A stretch of 64,000 nt of DNA, from contig NZ_JAGHZZ010000001.1 of NCBI RefSeq assembly GCF_017745095.1, positions 1 to 64,000 on the forward strand, read 5' to 3'. Every line of letters starts with the position of its first letter. The stretch's first letter is position 1. Both the position numbers and the translations under genes were made by a program. Below are positions 56,111-64,000 of the stretch, piece after piece. This DNA is from Sporocytophaga sp. Lineage in GTDB: Bacteria; Bacteroidota; Bacteroidia; Cytophagales; Cytophagaceae. Under the pieces are notes generated by a model that worked only from the letters and a program-made list of their open reading frames with translations, had not been told where the DNA came from and made no database searches.

Positions 56111-59100
56111 ATGAAACCAGCAGAAAACTTCGATAAACTCTTAGTAAACCTTAAGGCCTACAAAAGAAAGTACTACCTTAACCAAATGCTTAAGGGTGGA
56201 ATTTTATTTTTAACACTTCTATCTTCTACTTATCTATTTTTCTCAATACTGGAGTACTATGGAAAATTTAGTCAGATAGTAAGGGTTTTATTTTTCTTTA
56301 CATACTTGATTTCCGGATCGCTGGCCTTTTTCACCTGGATTCTGGACCCATTATTAAAATATTTTGCGATCAACAAACAACTGTCTGACGAAGAAGCGTC
56401 ACGACAGATAGGGCTATACTTTCCAGAAATTAAGGACAAACTTTTAAATACTCTTCAACTCAAAAAAATGAGTGAGAAGGAGAGCGAACTAATTAGGGCT
56501 AGTATAGAACAAAAGACAAATTCACTGTCAATAGTCCCTTTTTCCAACGCGATTAACATAAGGGAAAACAAAAGATATTTACGTTATCTGGTTGGACCGA
56601 TAGCAATTATTGCTTTAATAGTGTTCTTTCTTCCACACATTTTTGTAGAAAGTACAGCACGTATTATTAACTATAATACCGATTTCAAAGACAAAGCACC
56701 ATTTTCTTTTATCCTTGAAAACAAATCATTAAAGGCCTTTAAAAACGAAGATTTTGAGATCAATCTTTCTATTAAGGGCAATTCTGTTCCTGAATCAGTT
56801 TATCTCATTTCTGCAAACAAAAGGTCTAAATTAAAGAACCTTGGTGGTGGAAAATTCTCATATATATTTAAGAATATCCAAAGAAAAGAAGACTTCAATT
56901 TTGAAGCTGCAGGTTTTATATCAGACGGATATTCTATTGATTTAATTAATAGACCAGAGCTTGCATCATTTGATGTATATTTAAACTACCCTCCATATCT
57001 TAAAAAACAGTCCGAGAAAGTAAAAAACATAGGGAATTTAAGCATTCCTGAAGGGACTTCTGTGACTTGGGAGTTCAATACAAAATCAGCTGATCAAATT
57101 AAGATTTTGTTTTCTTCAGGAAAACAAATCACTGAAAATATAGAAGATGATTCTTATAAGCTGTCCAAAACTTTTAATAAGACAGAAAGCTATGATCTTG
57201 AATTGCAGAACAAGCAAGTCAAAAGCAAAGAGAAGATTAGTTACACCATTAACGTAATTCCTGATCAGTTCCCTCAAATTTCAAGTGAAGAATATCACGA
57301 TTCAACCCTATATAATTTTATAAGCCTTGGGGGGAGCATCAATGATGATTATGGTTTAACTGGCTTAAGACTCTTTTATAAAAGATCATTATCGGAGAAT
57401 AAAGAGAAAGAATCTCCTTTCAAATCTATTAATGTACCAATAGATCAAAAATTTCTTTCACAGAACTTCATATTCAACTGGAATATAGATTCTCTTAAAT
57501 TAAAACCCGGAGAAAGTCTAGAATACTATCTACAGGTTTGGGATAATGATGGTGTAAATGGAAGAAAAAGCTCAAAATCAAAAACCTATGGACTAAAGCT
57601 TCCTTCCAAAGAAGAAGTATCAAAAGCTATTTCTAAAAATTCAAATCAGGCCGAAAACAAAATGGAAAAAGCTTTGAGTAAATCTCAGCAAATCCAAAAG
57701 GACCTGAATAAAATTGAAGAAAAGCTAAAAGGAAAAAATAATCTGAATTGGCAAGATAAAAAAAGCATTGAGGAACTTCTTGATAAACATGAAGAACTTC
57801 GAAAAGAAATAGAGGAGCTTAAAAAAGCGAATGAGAAACTGAATCAGCAACAGGATAAATTTAGTCCATCCAGTGAGGAAATGGCTAAAAAAATGGAGCA
57901 ATTGCAAAAGCTCATGAATGAATTACTGGATGAAGAGACAAAGAGACTTTATGATGAGCTTCAAAAACTAATGGAAAAAAATGCTCCTAAGCAAGATCTT
58001 CAAAAAGTATTGGATGCCATTCAGAAGAAGGAAAGCAACATGGATAAGGAGCTAGACAGAGCTTTAGAGATGTTTAAGCAACTTAAATTTGATCAAAAGT
58101 CAGAAGAAATCATTAATGACCTTAAAGAAACGGCAAAAGAGCAGGAAGAACTGGCTGAAAAAACAAATCAAAAGCAGGAAGATCAGAAATCTCTTCAAGA
58201 ACAACAAGAGAAGTTAAATGAAGACTTTAAAAATATTCAGGAGAAATTAAATGACCTTGAAAAGATTAATGAGTCATTACAAAATAAGAATGATCTTGAA
58301 AATACAGATTCAAAGGAGAATGAAATTTCTAAAGAACAACAAAATAGTTCTGAGCAGCTAAAGAACAATCAGAATAAAAAAGCTGGAAATTCCCAGAAAA
58401 ATGCAGCCGATAAGATGAAAGAAATGGCTGATAAAATGTCTTCCATGCAAAAATCCAATGAACAGCAACAAGCTGAAGAAAACATGGAAGATCTTAGAAT
58501 GATACTAGAAAACCTTGTAAGGCTTTCTTTTGATCAAGAAGATGTAATGAAGGAATTCAAAAAAGTAAATCAAACTGATCCAAGATTCATTGCACTATCA
58601 CAAAAACAGTTAAAGCTAAAGGACGACAGTAAAATTATTGAAGATAGTCTATTGGCTTTAGCAAAAAGGGTCTACCAAATAGAATCTTTTGTTACACGTG
58701 AAGTTGGCCAAATGAAAGATTTCATGGATGAAAGTGCTAAAGCAATAAAAGAAAGAAGACCTGACATAGCTGCAGGCAAACAACAATTTGCAATGACATC
58801 CATAAACAATCTTGCCTTAATGCTTAATGACGTTCTTAAGCAGATGCAAGAGCAAATGGCACAGTCAATGAAAAGTGGGTCTTCTATGTGCAAGAAACCT
58901 GGAAAAAACCCTAAACCAGGTCTAGGAGAGCTACAGAAACAGCTAAATCAGAAAATCCAGCAATTAAAGCAGGGAGGAAAAACAGGAAAGGAGCTTTCTG
59001 AAGAACTGGCAAAACTTGCTGCCGAACAAGAAACTATCAGGAATGCAATGAAGGAGTTGGAGAAAATGATGAATAAAAATGGAGGTCAAGCTCCTGGAAG

Positions 59101-59422
59101 CAATTTGAATCAGCTTTCTCAAAAAATGGAAGAAACAGAAAATGATCTGGTAAATAAGAAACTGACTCAGGAAATGATCATGAGACAGCAAGAGATATTA
59201 ACCAGATTATTGGAAGCAGAAAAGGCTGTTAGGGAAAGAGATCTTGATGAGAAAAGAGAAGCTGAATCAGCTAAAGAACCAAAACAAGATATACCTCCTT
59301 CATTTGAGAAATATCTTAAAGCAAAAGAAAGACAAATCGACCTTTTAAAATCCATTTCTCCTGCTTTAACACCTTATTATAAGCAAGAGGTAAATGAATA
59401 TTTTCAGAAAATAGACAATTAA
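56111..59422 (+). CDS. DUF4175 membrane coiled-coil protein
   Basis: An 1103-residue protein. I start at the ATG at 56111; a GTG at 56108 would add one residue. Two N-terminal transmembrane helices (about 27-48 and 60-80), a third near 158-178, a beta domain (about 190-510, DUF4175 region), then a very long Lys/Glu/Gln-rich coiled coil (about 515-1000) with many KLNQQQ-type heptads and a short C-terminal basic stretch. It resembles the TIGR02302/DUF4175 family of Bacteroidota. Function unknown; likely a membrane-anchored structural protein. It is followed after 28 bases by an RsbW-like gene and ybeY. Confidence 0.9.
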   Translation: MKPAENFDKLLVNLKAYKRKYYLNQMLKGGILFLTLLSSTYLFFSILEYYGKFSQIVRVLFFFTYLISGSLAFFTWILDPLLKYFAINKQLSDEEASRQIGLYFPEIKDKLLNTLQLKKMSEKESELIRASIEQKTNSLSIVPFSNAINIRENKRYLRYLVGPIAIIALIVFFLPHIFVESTARIINYNTDFKDKAPFSFILENKSLKAFKNEDFEINLSIKGNSVPESVYLISANKRSKLKNLGGGKFSYIFKNIQRKEDFNFEAAGFISDGYSIDLINRPELASFDVYLNYPPYLKKQSEKVKNIGNLSIPEGTSVTWEFNTKSADQIKILFSSGKQITENIEDDSYKLSKTFNKTESYDLELQNKQVKSKEKISYTINVIPDQFPQISSEEYHDSTLYNFISLGGSINDDYGLTGLRLFYKRSLSENKEKESPFKSINVPIDQKFLSQNFIFNWNIDSLKLKPGESLEYYLQVWDNDGVNGRKSSKSKTYGLKLPSKEEVSKAISKNSNQAENKMEKALSKSQQIQKDLNKIEEKLKGKNNLNWQDKKSIEELLDKHEELRKEIEELKKANEKLNQQQDKFSPSSEEMAKKMEQLQKLMNELLDEETKRLYDELQKLMEKNAPKQDLQKVLDAIQKKESNMDKELDRALEMFKQLKFDQKSEEIINDLKETAKEQEELAEKTNQKQEDQKSLQEQQEKLNEDFKNIQEKLNDLEKINESLQNKNDLENTDSKENEISKEQQNSSEQLKNNQNKKAGNSQKNAADKMKEMADKMSSMQKSNEQQQAEENMEDLRMILENLVRLSFDQEDVMKEFKKVNQTDPRFIALSQKQLKLKDDSKIIEDSLLALAKRVYQIESFVTREVGQMKDFMDESAKAIKERRPDIAAGKQQFAMTSINNLALMLNDVLKQMQEQMAQSMKSGSSMCKKPGKNPKPGLGELQKQLNQKIQQLKQGGKTGKELSEELAKLAAEQETIRNAMKELEKMMNKNGGQAPGSNLNQLSQKMEETENDLVNKKLTQEMIMRQQEILTRLLEAEKAVRERDLDEKREAESAKEPKQDIPPSFEKYLKAKERQIDLLKSISPALTPYYKQEVNEYFQKIDN

Positions 59423-59450
59423 GATAAAAACCGTATTATAAAGTTAAAGA

Positions 59451-59855
59451 ATGATGAATTCGCTTAGGATACAGATCCCTTCCTTACCGGAAAACATTAG
59501 AATTGTTGAGAGCTTTATCGACAATGTAAAAGACAAATTTCAGATTGACGATGACATCTATGGAAACATCATGGTTGCTGTTACAGAGTCAGTAAATAAT
59601 GCTATTGTTCACGGAAATAAAGGAGACAGAACAAAGAATGTTATCCTAGCTGCAGAATGCCAGGATAATCACTTGAAATTTATTATTGAAGACGAAGGTC
59701 CAGGCTTTAACTATGATTCATTACCTGACCCAACAGCACCAGAAAACCTGGACAAAATAGGAGGAAGAGGAATATTCCTTATGAAGCATTTATCTGATCA
59801 GGTCGAATTCAAAAATGAAGGAAGAACTGTTGAACTTTCATTTTACTTTAATTAA
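59451..59855 (+). CDS. Anti-sigma regulatory-type ATPase (RsbW-like)
   Basis: A 134-residue GHKL/HATPase_c protein: IMVAVTESVNNAIVHGNKGDR (N-box), IEDEGPGFNYDSLPDP (G1-box) and GGRGIFLMKHLSDQVEF (G2-box). RsbW/SpoIIAB-type proteins act as serine kinases and anti-sigma factors. The ybeY start codon overlaps its stop by one base (TAATG), implying coupling. Confidence 0.9.
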   Translation: MMNSLRIQIPSLPENIRIVESFIDNVKDKFQIDDDIYGNIMVAVTESVNNAIVHGNKGDRTKNVILAAECQDNHLKFIIEDEGPGFNYDSLPDPTAPENLDKIGGRGIFLMKHLSDQVEFKNEGRTVELSFYFN

Positions 59856-60313
59856 TGTCAAGTACATCTGAAATTTTTTTCCATAAAGAAGATATATCCT
59901 TTCGCTTTTTACACAAAGAACAAATTATCCAATGGATAAAGGAGGTGGCAAAAAAGGAGAAGAAATCAATTGGATACATCAACTATGTTTTCTGTTCTGA
60001 TAATTACCTTTTAGAACTCAACAAGGATTACCTTAACCATAAAACTCTAACAGACATTATTACATTTGATAATTCTGATGGAACTTTAATTGAATCGGAT
60101 ATATTCATTAGTATCGAAAGAGTAAGAGAAAATGCAGCAAGATTCGAAACGACATTCCAATTAGAGTTTTACAGGGTTTTGATTCACGGAGTATTACATC
60201 TCTGCGGATACAAAGACAAAAAGGAAGAAGAGAAAAACCTAATGAGGGAGAAAGAAAACAAATACATCACCCTCCTTAACACAAAATACAATGTTCCACG
60301 TGGAACAAAATAA
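59855..60313 (+). CDS. ybeY: Endoribonuclease YbeY (rRNA maturation)
   Basis: A 152-residue single-domain metal-dependent RNase that processes 16S rRNA. The metal-binding stretch is HGVLHLCGYKD (about 110-120): two His are present and the third ligand, usually His in HGxLHLxGYDH, is Asp here. The frame starts at the ATG overlapping the previous TAA. The last codons (NVPRGTK) run through a parS-like palindrome (60292-60307). Confidence 0.93.
   Translation: MSSTSEIFFHKEDISFRFLHKEQIIQWIKEVAKKEKKSIGYINYVFCSDNYLLELNKDYLNHKTLTDIITFDNSDGTLIESDIFISIERVRENAARFETTFQLEFYRVLIHGVLHLCGYKDKKEEEKNLMREKENKYITLLNTKYNVPRGTK
60292..60307. promoter_or_regulatory. parS-like site 1 (inside the 3' end of ybeY)
   Basis: TGTTCCACGTGGAACA, a perfect 16-bp palindrome matching the parS consensus bound by ParB (TGTTnCACGTGnAACA). 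It sits in coding sequence. Confidence 0.85.
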
Positions 60314-60327
60314 TATAAGCATTTACA

Positions 60328-60343
60328 AGTTCCACGTGGAACA
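60328..60343. promoter_or_regulatory. parS-like site 2
   Basis: AGTTCCACGTGGAACA: one base off the perfect palindrome at the first position. Confidence 0.75.
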
Positions 60344-60384
60344 TCTATACTAATAAAAAATCTAATAATGATTTAAATAAAAGA

Positions 60385-60400
60385 TGTTTCACGTGGAACA
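60385..60400. promoter_or_regulatory. parS-like site 3
   Basis: TGTTTCACGTGGAACA: matches the parS consensus with T at position 5. Confidence 0.85.
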
Positions 60401-60476
60401 TAATACTATAATTCAATTAACAAATCCATACGGGACATTCTCTATTAAAAAGAGAAATTAAAGAAGACATCTTCTT

Positions 60477-60492
60477 TGTTCCACGTGGAACA
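60477..60492. promoter_or_regulatory. parS-like site 4
   Basis: TGTTCCACGTGGAACA, a second perfect copy, 19 bases before the mnmG start. Spacing between site starts is 36, 57 and 92 bases. Confidence 0.85.
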
Positions 60493-60510
60493 CAAAATCA
60501 CTTTCATAAA

Positions 60511-62376
60511 ATGTTTAAAGAATACGATGTAATTGTTGTAGGTGCAGGCCATGCAGGTTGTGAGGCTGCTGCTGCTGCTGCCAATATGGGCTCAACAGTA
60601 CTACTTGCAACAATGAACATGCAAACTATTGCTCAAATGTCTTGTAACCCGGCAATGGGAGGTGTAGCAAAAGGACAAATAGTTAGAGAAATAGATGCTT
60701 TAGGTGGACAATCCGGTATCATATCAGACAAATCAATGATTCAATTTAGGATGTTGAATAGATCCAAAGGTCCTGCAATGTGGAGTCCAAGAAGTCAAAA
60801 TGATAGAATGAAGTTTGCAGAAGAATGGAGACTGACTCTCGAAAGAACACCTAATGTAGACTTCTGGCAAGAAATGATTAGCGGACTTCTTGTAAAGGAC
60901 GGAAAAGTAGTTGGGGTAAGAACAGGAATGGGTATTGAAATAAAAGCTAAATCAGTTGTTCTAACCAACGGAACATTCCTAAATGGTATAATACATATCG
61001 GAGAAAAAAGATTTGGGGGAGGAAGAACGGCAGAAAAAGCAGCAACAGGAATAACAGAACAATTAGTTGAATTAGGATTTGAAGCCGGGAGAATGAAGAC
61101 TGGCACTCCGCCAAGAATAGATGGTAGATCATTAAACTACCAAAGAATGGAAGAACAAAAAGGTGATGAGAATCCTGGTAAATTTTCCTATTCAGAAGAA
61201 ACATCTGCGCCAAAAGAACAGAGAAGTTGTTATATCACTTACACAAATAAAGATGTACATGAAGTACTCAAGACAGGATTTGACAAATCTCCAATGTATA
61301 CCGGGAGAATTAAAGGATTAGGTCCAAGATATTGCCCTTCCGTAGAGGATAAAATAAACAGATTTGCAGATAAAGAAAGGCACCAGATATTTGTAGAACC
61401 AGAAGGTTGGAATACTGTAGAAATATATGTTAATGGCTTCTCTACATCCTTACCAGAAGATGTACAATACAATGCGCTAAAACTAATTCCAGGGTTCGAA
61501 AATGTTAAAATGTTCAGACCTGGATACGCCATAGAATACGATTACTTCCCTCCAACCCAATTAAAGCTTACCCTTGAAACAAAAATCCTGGACAATCTAT
61601 ACTTTGCAGGACAAATTAATGGAACTACAGGGTACGAAGAAGCAGCGTGCCAAGGGCTCATTGCAGGAATAAATGCTCACAATAAAGTCCATGAAAAGGA
61701 AGAGTTCATTCTTGGAAGATCAGAAGCCTATATAGGGGTACTAATAGATGACTTAGTAAATAAAGGTACAGAAGAACCCTATAGAATGTTCACTTCAAGA
61801 GCTGAATACAGAATACTTCTTCGCCAAGATAATGCAGATCTAAGATTAACTGGGAAAGGCTATGCATTAGGACTCGCCAGCAGAGAAAGATTTGAGAAAA
61901 TGGAGGAAAAGAAAAAAGGAGTATCAGATCTGACCGAGCAATTAAAAGCATTCAAATTTCAACCAGATCAAATCAATTCAAGATTAGAAGAACTTGGAAG
62001 TGCTCAGATTAGGGAAAAGGCAACATACCTTAATTTAATAAAACGACCAGATCTAGATATAAAAGATCTGGCAAATATTAACGAAGACACAAATAAACTA
62101 ATCTCTAATTATAGCGACGATATAGTTGAGCAAACTTCAATAGAAGTAAAATATGAAAGCTATATCCAGAAAGAAGAGGCATTGGCTAAGAAAATGACAA
62201 ACATGGAAAACTTTCAAATAAATGAATCTATGAATTATGATAGTTTAGTCGCTCTATCAGCTGAAGCAAGAGAAAAGTTAAAACGAATCAAACCAAAAAC
62301 ACTAGGACAAGCATCAAGAATAAGTGGAATAACACCATCTGATATATCTGTTCTAATGATTTATCTAGGAAAATAA
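60511..62376 (+). CDS. mnmG: tRNA uridine-5-carboxymethylaminomethyl modification enzyme MnmG (GidA)
   Basis: A 621-residue FAD/NADH-dependent enzyme that with MnmE forms the cmnm5 group on wobble uridine. Motifs: [20 protein letters not shown] (FAD-binding), [37 protein letters not shown], and the C-terminal helical domain ([22 protein letters not shown]). Normal length. The parS cluster lies directly upstream. In many bacteria gidA is near oriC. Confidence 0.98.
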   Translation: MFKEYDVIVVGAGHAGCEAAAAAANMGSTVLLATMNMQTIAQMSCNPAMGGVAKGQIVREIDALGGQSGIISDKSMIQFRMLNRSKGPAMWSPRSQNDRMKFAEEWRLTLERTPNVDFWQEMISGLLVKDGKVVGVRTGMGIEIKAKSVVLTNGTFLNGIIHIGEKRFGGGRTAEKAATGITEQLVELGFEAGRMKTGTPPRIDGRSLNYQRMEEQKGDENPGKFSYSEETSAPKEQRSCYITYTNKDVHEVLKTGFDKSPMYTGRIKGLGPRYCPSVEDKINRFADKERHQIFVEPEGWNTVEIYVNGFSTSLPEDVQYNALKLIPGFENVKMFRPGYAIEYDYFPPTQLKLTLETKILDNLYFAGQINGTTGYEEAACQGLIAGINAHNKVHEKEEFILGRSEAYIGVLIDDLVNKGTEEPYRMFTSRAEYRILLRQDNADLRLTGKGYALGLASRERFEKMEEKKKGVSDLTEQLKAFKFQPDQINSRLEELGSAQIREKATYLNLIKRPDLDIKDLANINEDTNKLISNYSDDIVEQTSIEVKYESYIQKEEALAKKMTNMENFQINESMNYDSLVALSAEAREKLKRIKPKTLGQASRISGITPSDISVLMIYLGK

Positions 62377-62377
62377 A

Positions 62378-63259
62378 ATGAAAGAAATAACCTCATGTCC
62401 TGTTTGCCATTCCACAGGATTAGGCCTTAAATTAAATATTAAAGATTACTCCATTACACAGGAGAAATTCAATCTATTAGAATGCCCTAAATGCAAACTA
62501 AACATTACTTCACCTCAACCAGATGAAGAGAGCATAGGAAGATATTACCAATCTGAAAAATATGTATCACATACAGATTCTAAGAAAGGTATCATCAACG
62601 CAATCTATCATAGAATAAGAAAAATAACTCTTAATGCTAAACTTGAGTTAATAAACAAGTATTCAAAACCGGGAAACCTATTGGATATAGGATGTGGAAC
62701 AGGATACTTTCTTAAGAAGTGTCAGGAAAACGGATGGAGGATTACAGGTACAGAACCTGATAGGGGGGCAAGGCAAAAAGCTCAAGATTTAACTGGAAAA
62801 GAAATTTATGGAAACATAAATGAAATAAAAGCTATAAAAGAGTTTAATGTAATCACTCTTTGGCATGTCCTCGAACATATTCATGATCCAGTTAAGGTAC
62901 TAGCTAGAATAAAAGAATTATTGAAAGATGAAGGGACATTAATCATTGCAGTACCAAATTTAGAATCTAATGATTCAAAATACTATCAAGAAACTTGGGC
63001 AGCATACGATGTTCCTAGACATCTATACCATTTTTCAAAGACAGCACTTAACAATTTACTTGATCAAACAGGTTTTCAGCTGATCGAAACAAAACCAATG
63101 AAATTCGACAGTTACTATGTAAGCATGTTAAGTGAAAAATATAAAGGAACAAATAACATTCTAAATGCTTTCATCACAGGATATAAATCGAATTTAAAAG
63201 CTAAAAAAGAATCAGGAAACTATTCTAGTATCATCTACATCGCAAGAATAAAAAAATGA
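62378..63259 (+). CDS. Class I SAM-dependent methyltransferase with N-terminal Zn motif
   Basis: A 293-residue protein: an N-terminal Zn knuckle-like region (CPVCHSTGLGLKLN...LECPKCKLNITSPQP), then a Methyltransf_23-type fold with GNLLDIGCGTGYFLKKC (SAM loop), ITGTEPD, and WHVLEHIHDP. Such proteins often modify sugars or lipids; substrate cannot be told. Starts 1 base after mnmG and overlaps the next gene by 4 bases (ATGA), so it is in that operon. Confidence 0.88.
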   Translation: MKEITSCPVCHSTGLGLKLNIKDYSITQEKFNLLECPKCKLNITSPQPDEESIGRYYQSEKYVSHTDSKKGIINAIYHRIRKITLNAKLELINKYSKPGNLLDIGCGTGYFLKKCQENGWRITGTEPDRGARQKAQDLTGKEIYGNINEIKAIKEFNVITLWHVLEHIHDPVKVLARIKELLKDEGTLIIAVPNLESNDSKYYQETWAAYDVPRHLYHFSKTALNNLLDQTGFQLIETKPMKFDSYYVSMLSEKYKGTNNILNAFITGYKSNLKAKKESGNYSSIIYIARIKK

Positions 63260-64000
63260 TAAGAAACATTTTTACAACAATAACAGCAATTTTTATAATC
63301 ATATTTTTGAAAGCCTGTGCAAATATTCAGGCTCCTCAAGGAGGTCCCAAAGATCTAAAACCTCCTAAACTAGTCAAATCATATCCAAAGCCAAATTCCT
63401 TAGAATTCAAATCAAACACAATGATCTTTGAATTTGATGAAGAAATAAAAGAAAACAATTTCATGGAGCAATTAATAATATCTCCTACTATCAATTCAGA
63501 ATATACTTACAAGATTAGAGGTAAAAAACTAACAATAACATTCAACAAACCATTTGAAGAAAATACTACTTATACACTAAACTTTAGAAACGCAATCCAA
63601 GATATTACCGAAAACAATCCGCCAAAAAATCTTTCAGTTGCTTTCAGTACAGGAGCAATACTGGATACACTTACCATTTCCGGAAAAGTTACGGATTTAC
63701 TTACCAATAAACCATTATCAAATATATCTGTAGCTCTATACAAAAGTGACGATACTTTAAACATATCGAATTCCAAACCATTGTACTTTGCTAAATCAGA
63801 GAACGACAAATACAAAATCACCAACATTAAAAAAGGAACTTATGATCTATATGCCTTGGAAGACTTAAGTAATAACCTAAAATATGACTCTAAGGAAAAA
63901 ATAGGATTCAAAACAAAAATTCCAATTGATAGTAACATTACTAATTCAGATATATATCTAACTAAAATAGATACTACAGCTCCTGAGATAATATCTACAT
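63256..64000 (+). CDS. Ig-like-domain lipoprotein, C-terminus beyond the window
   Basis: Starts at ATG 63256 (MIRNIFTTITAIFIIIFLKAC, lipoprotein-like signal) and stays open to base 64000 (at least 248 residues). An N-terminal Big_5/SbsA-type Ig-like domain has the family phrases QAPQGGPKDLKPPKLVKSYP and MIFEFDEEIKENN...TYTLNFRNAIQDITENNP; a carboxypeptidase-regulatory-like domain follows (ISGKVTDLLTNKPLSNISVALY). Proteins of this type are common envelope lipoproteins in Bacteroidota. Probably in the mnmG operon. Confidence 0.85.
   Translation, partial: MIRNIFTTITAIFIIIFLKACANIQAPQGGPKDLKPPKLVKSYPKPNSLEFKSNTMIFEFDEEIKENNFMEQLIISPTINSEYTYKIRGKKLTITFNKPFEENTTYTLNFRNAIQDITENNPPKNLSVAFSTGAILDTLTISGKVTDLLTNKPLSNISVALYKSDDTLNISNSKPLYFAKSENDKYKITNIKKGTYDLYALEDLSNNLKYDSKEKIGFKTKIPIDSNITNSDIYLTKIDTTAPEIIST

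Noticed and set aside
1-64000. tRNA, rRNA or complete insertion sequences
   Set aside because: None recognised in the intergenic stretches when read on both strands; no terminal repeats with an intact transposase.

Overview
The window looks like chromosomal DNA of a gliding member of the Bacteroidota, most likely a Cytophaga/Sporocytophaga-like bacterium. It is AT-rich. It carries genes for the gliding and type IX secretion (T9SS) machinery (gldB, gldD, gldE, a gldJ-type and a gldN-type gene), a protein with a T9SS C-terminal sorting domain, many short lipoproteins, FISUMP-domain proteins, and promoters of the TTG-N19-TAnnTTTG type. Genus is inference only.

Region 1 (1-24800, almost all minus strand) is an accessory island. 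Its core is four modules, each starting with a gene for a large cytoplasmic-looking protein. The four share a short N-terminal signature (MGEFL..., then NQN.HQS), a QRKWD element, acidic linkers carrying repeats of the type [10 protein letters not shown], and (in the three intact ones) a DUF4157 domain with a HELTH metal-binding motif. After DUF4157 the C-termini differ completely: lysozyme + peptidoglycan-binding + CHAP-like (4725-7709), lysozyme + LysM + C39-like cysteine peptidase (14467-17328), and a HET-C-like helical domain (21102-24422). The fourth (12075-12473) is a truncated remnant. A gene for an exported protein begins within a few bases of each stop codon: lipoproteins, FISUMP lipoproteins or WG-repeat proteins, often followed by a second one. 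This arrangement is what polymorphic toxins with cognate periplasmic immunity proteins would show. DUF4157 is known from extracellular contractile injection system (eCIS) cargo, but no eCIS structural gene lies in the window. Interspersed are a delta-60-repeat T9SS protein, a partial Ig-like surface protein and a likely remnant of an ISAs1-type transposase.

Region 2 (24800-33900, minus strand) holds a NodB-type deacetylase, a YfaP/DUF2135 TPR protein, a LEA-like lipoprotein, a Nudix protein, recG, and the conserved Bacteroidota block mutY-ssb-gldE-gldD. Here gldE has apparently lost the part encoding its DUF21 membrane domain.

Region 3 (34000-47600) holds HU, a TPR protein, a 29-residue ribosome-associated-type basic protein, rng, an outer-membrane barrel protein, gldB, an nth-asnB-glycosyltransferase operon, an ECF sigma factor with a small overlapping partner, uvrA, a DUF434 protein and a degenerate GNAT protein.

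Region 4 (47600-64000) holds a second ECF sigma/anti-sigma pair, a GldN-like protein, a second barrel protein, a gldJ-type lipoprotein, comF, xth, an oligopeptide-binding lipoprotein, a DUF4175 coiled-coil protein, an RsbW-like ATPase, ybeY, a cluster of four parS-like palindromes, mnmG (gidA), a methyltransferase and a partial Ig-like lipoprotein. The parS cluster beside mnmG suggests that the replication origin is near this end of the window.
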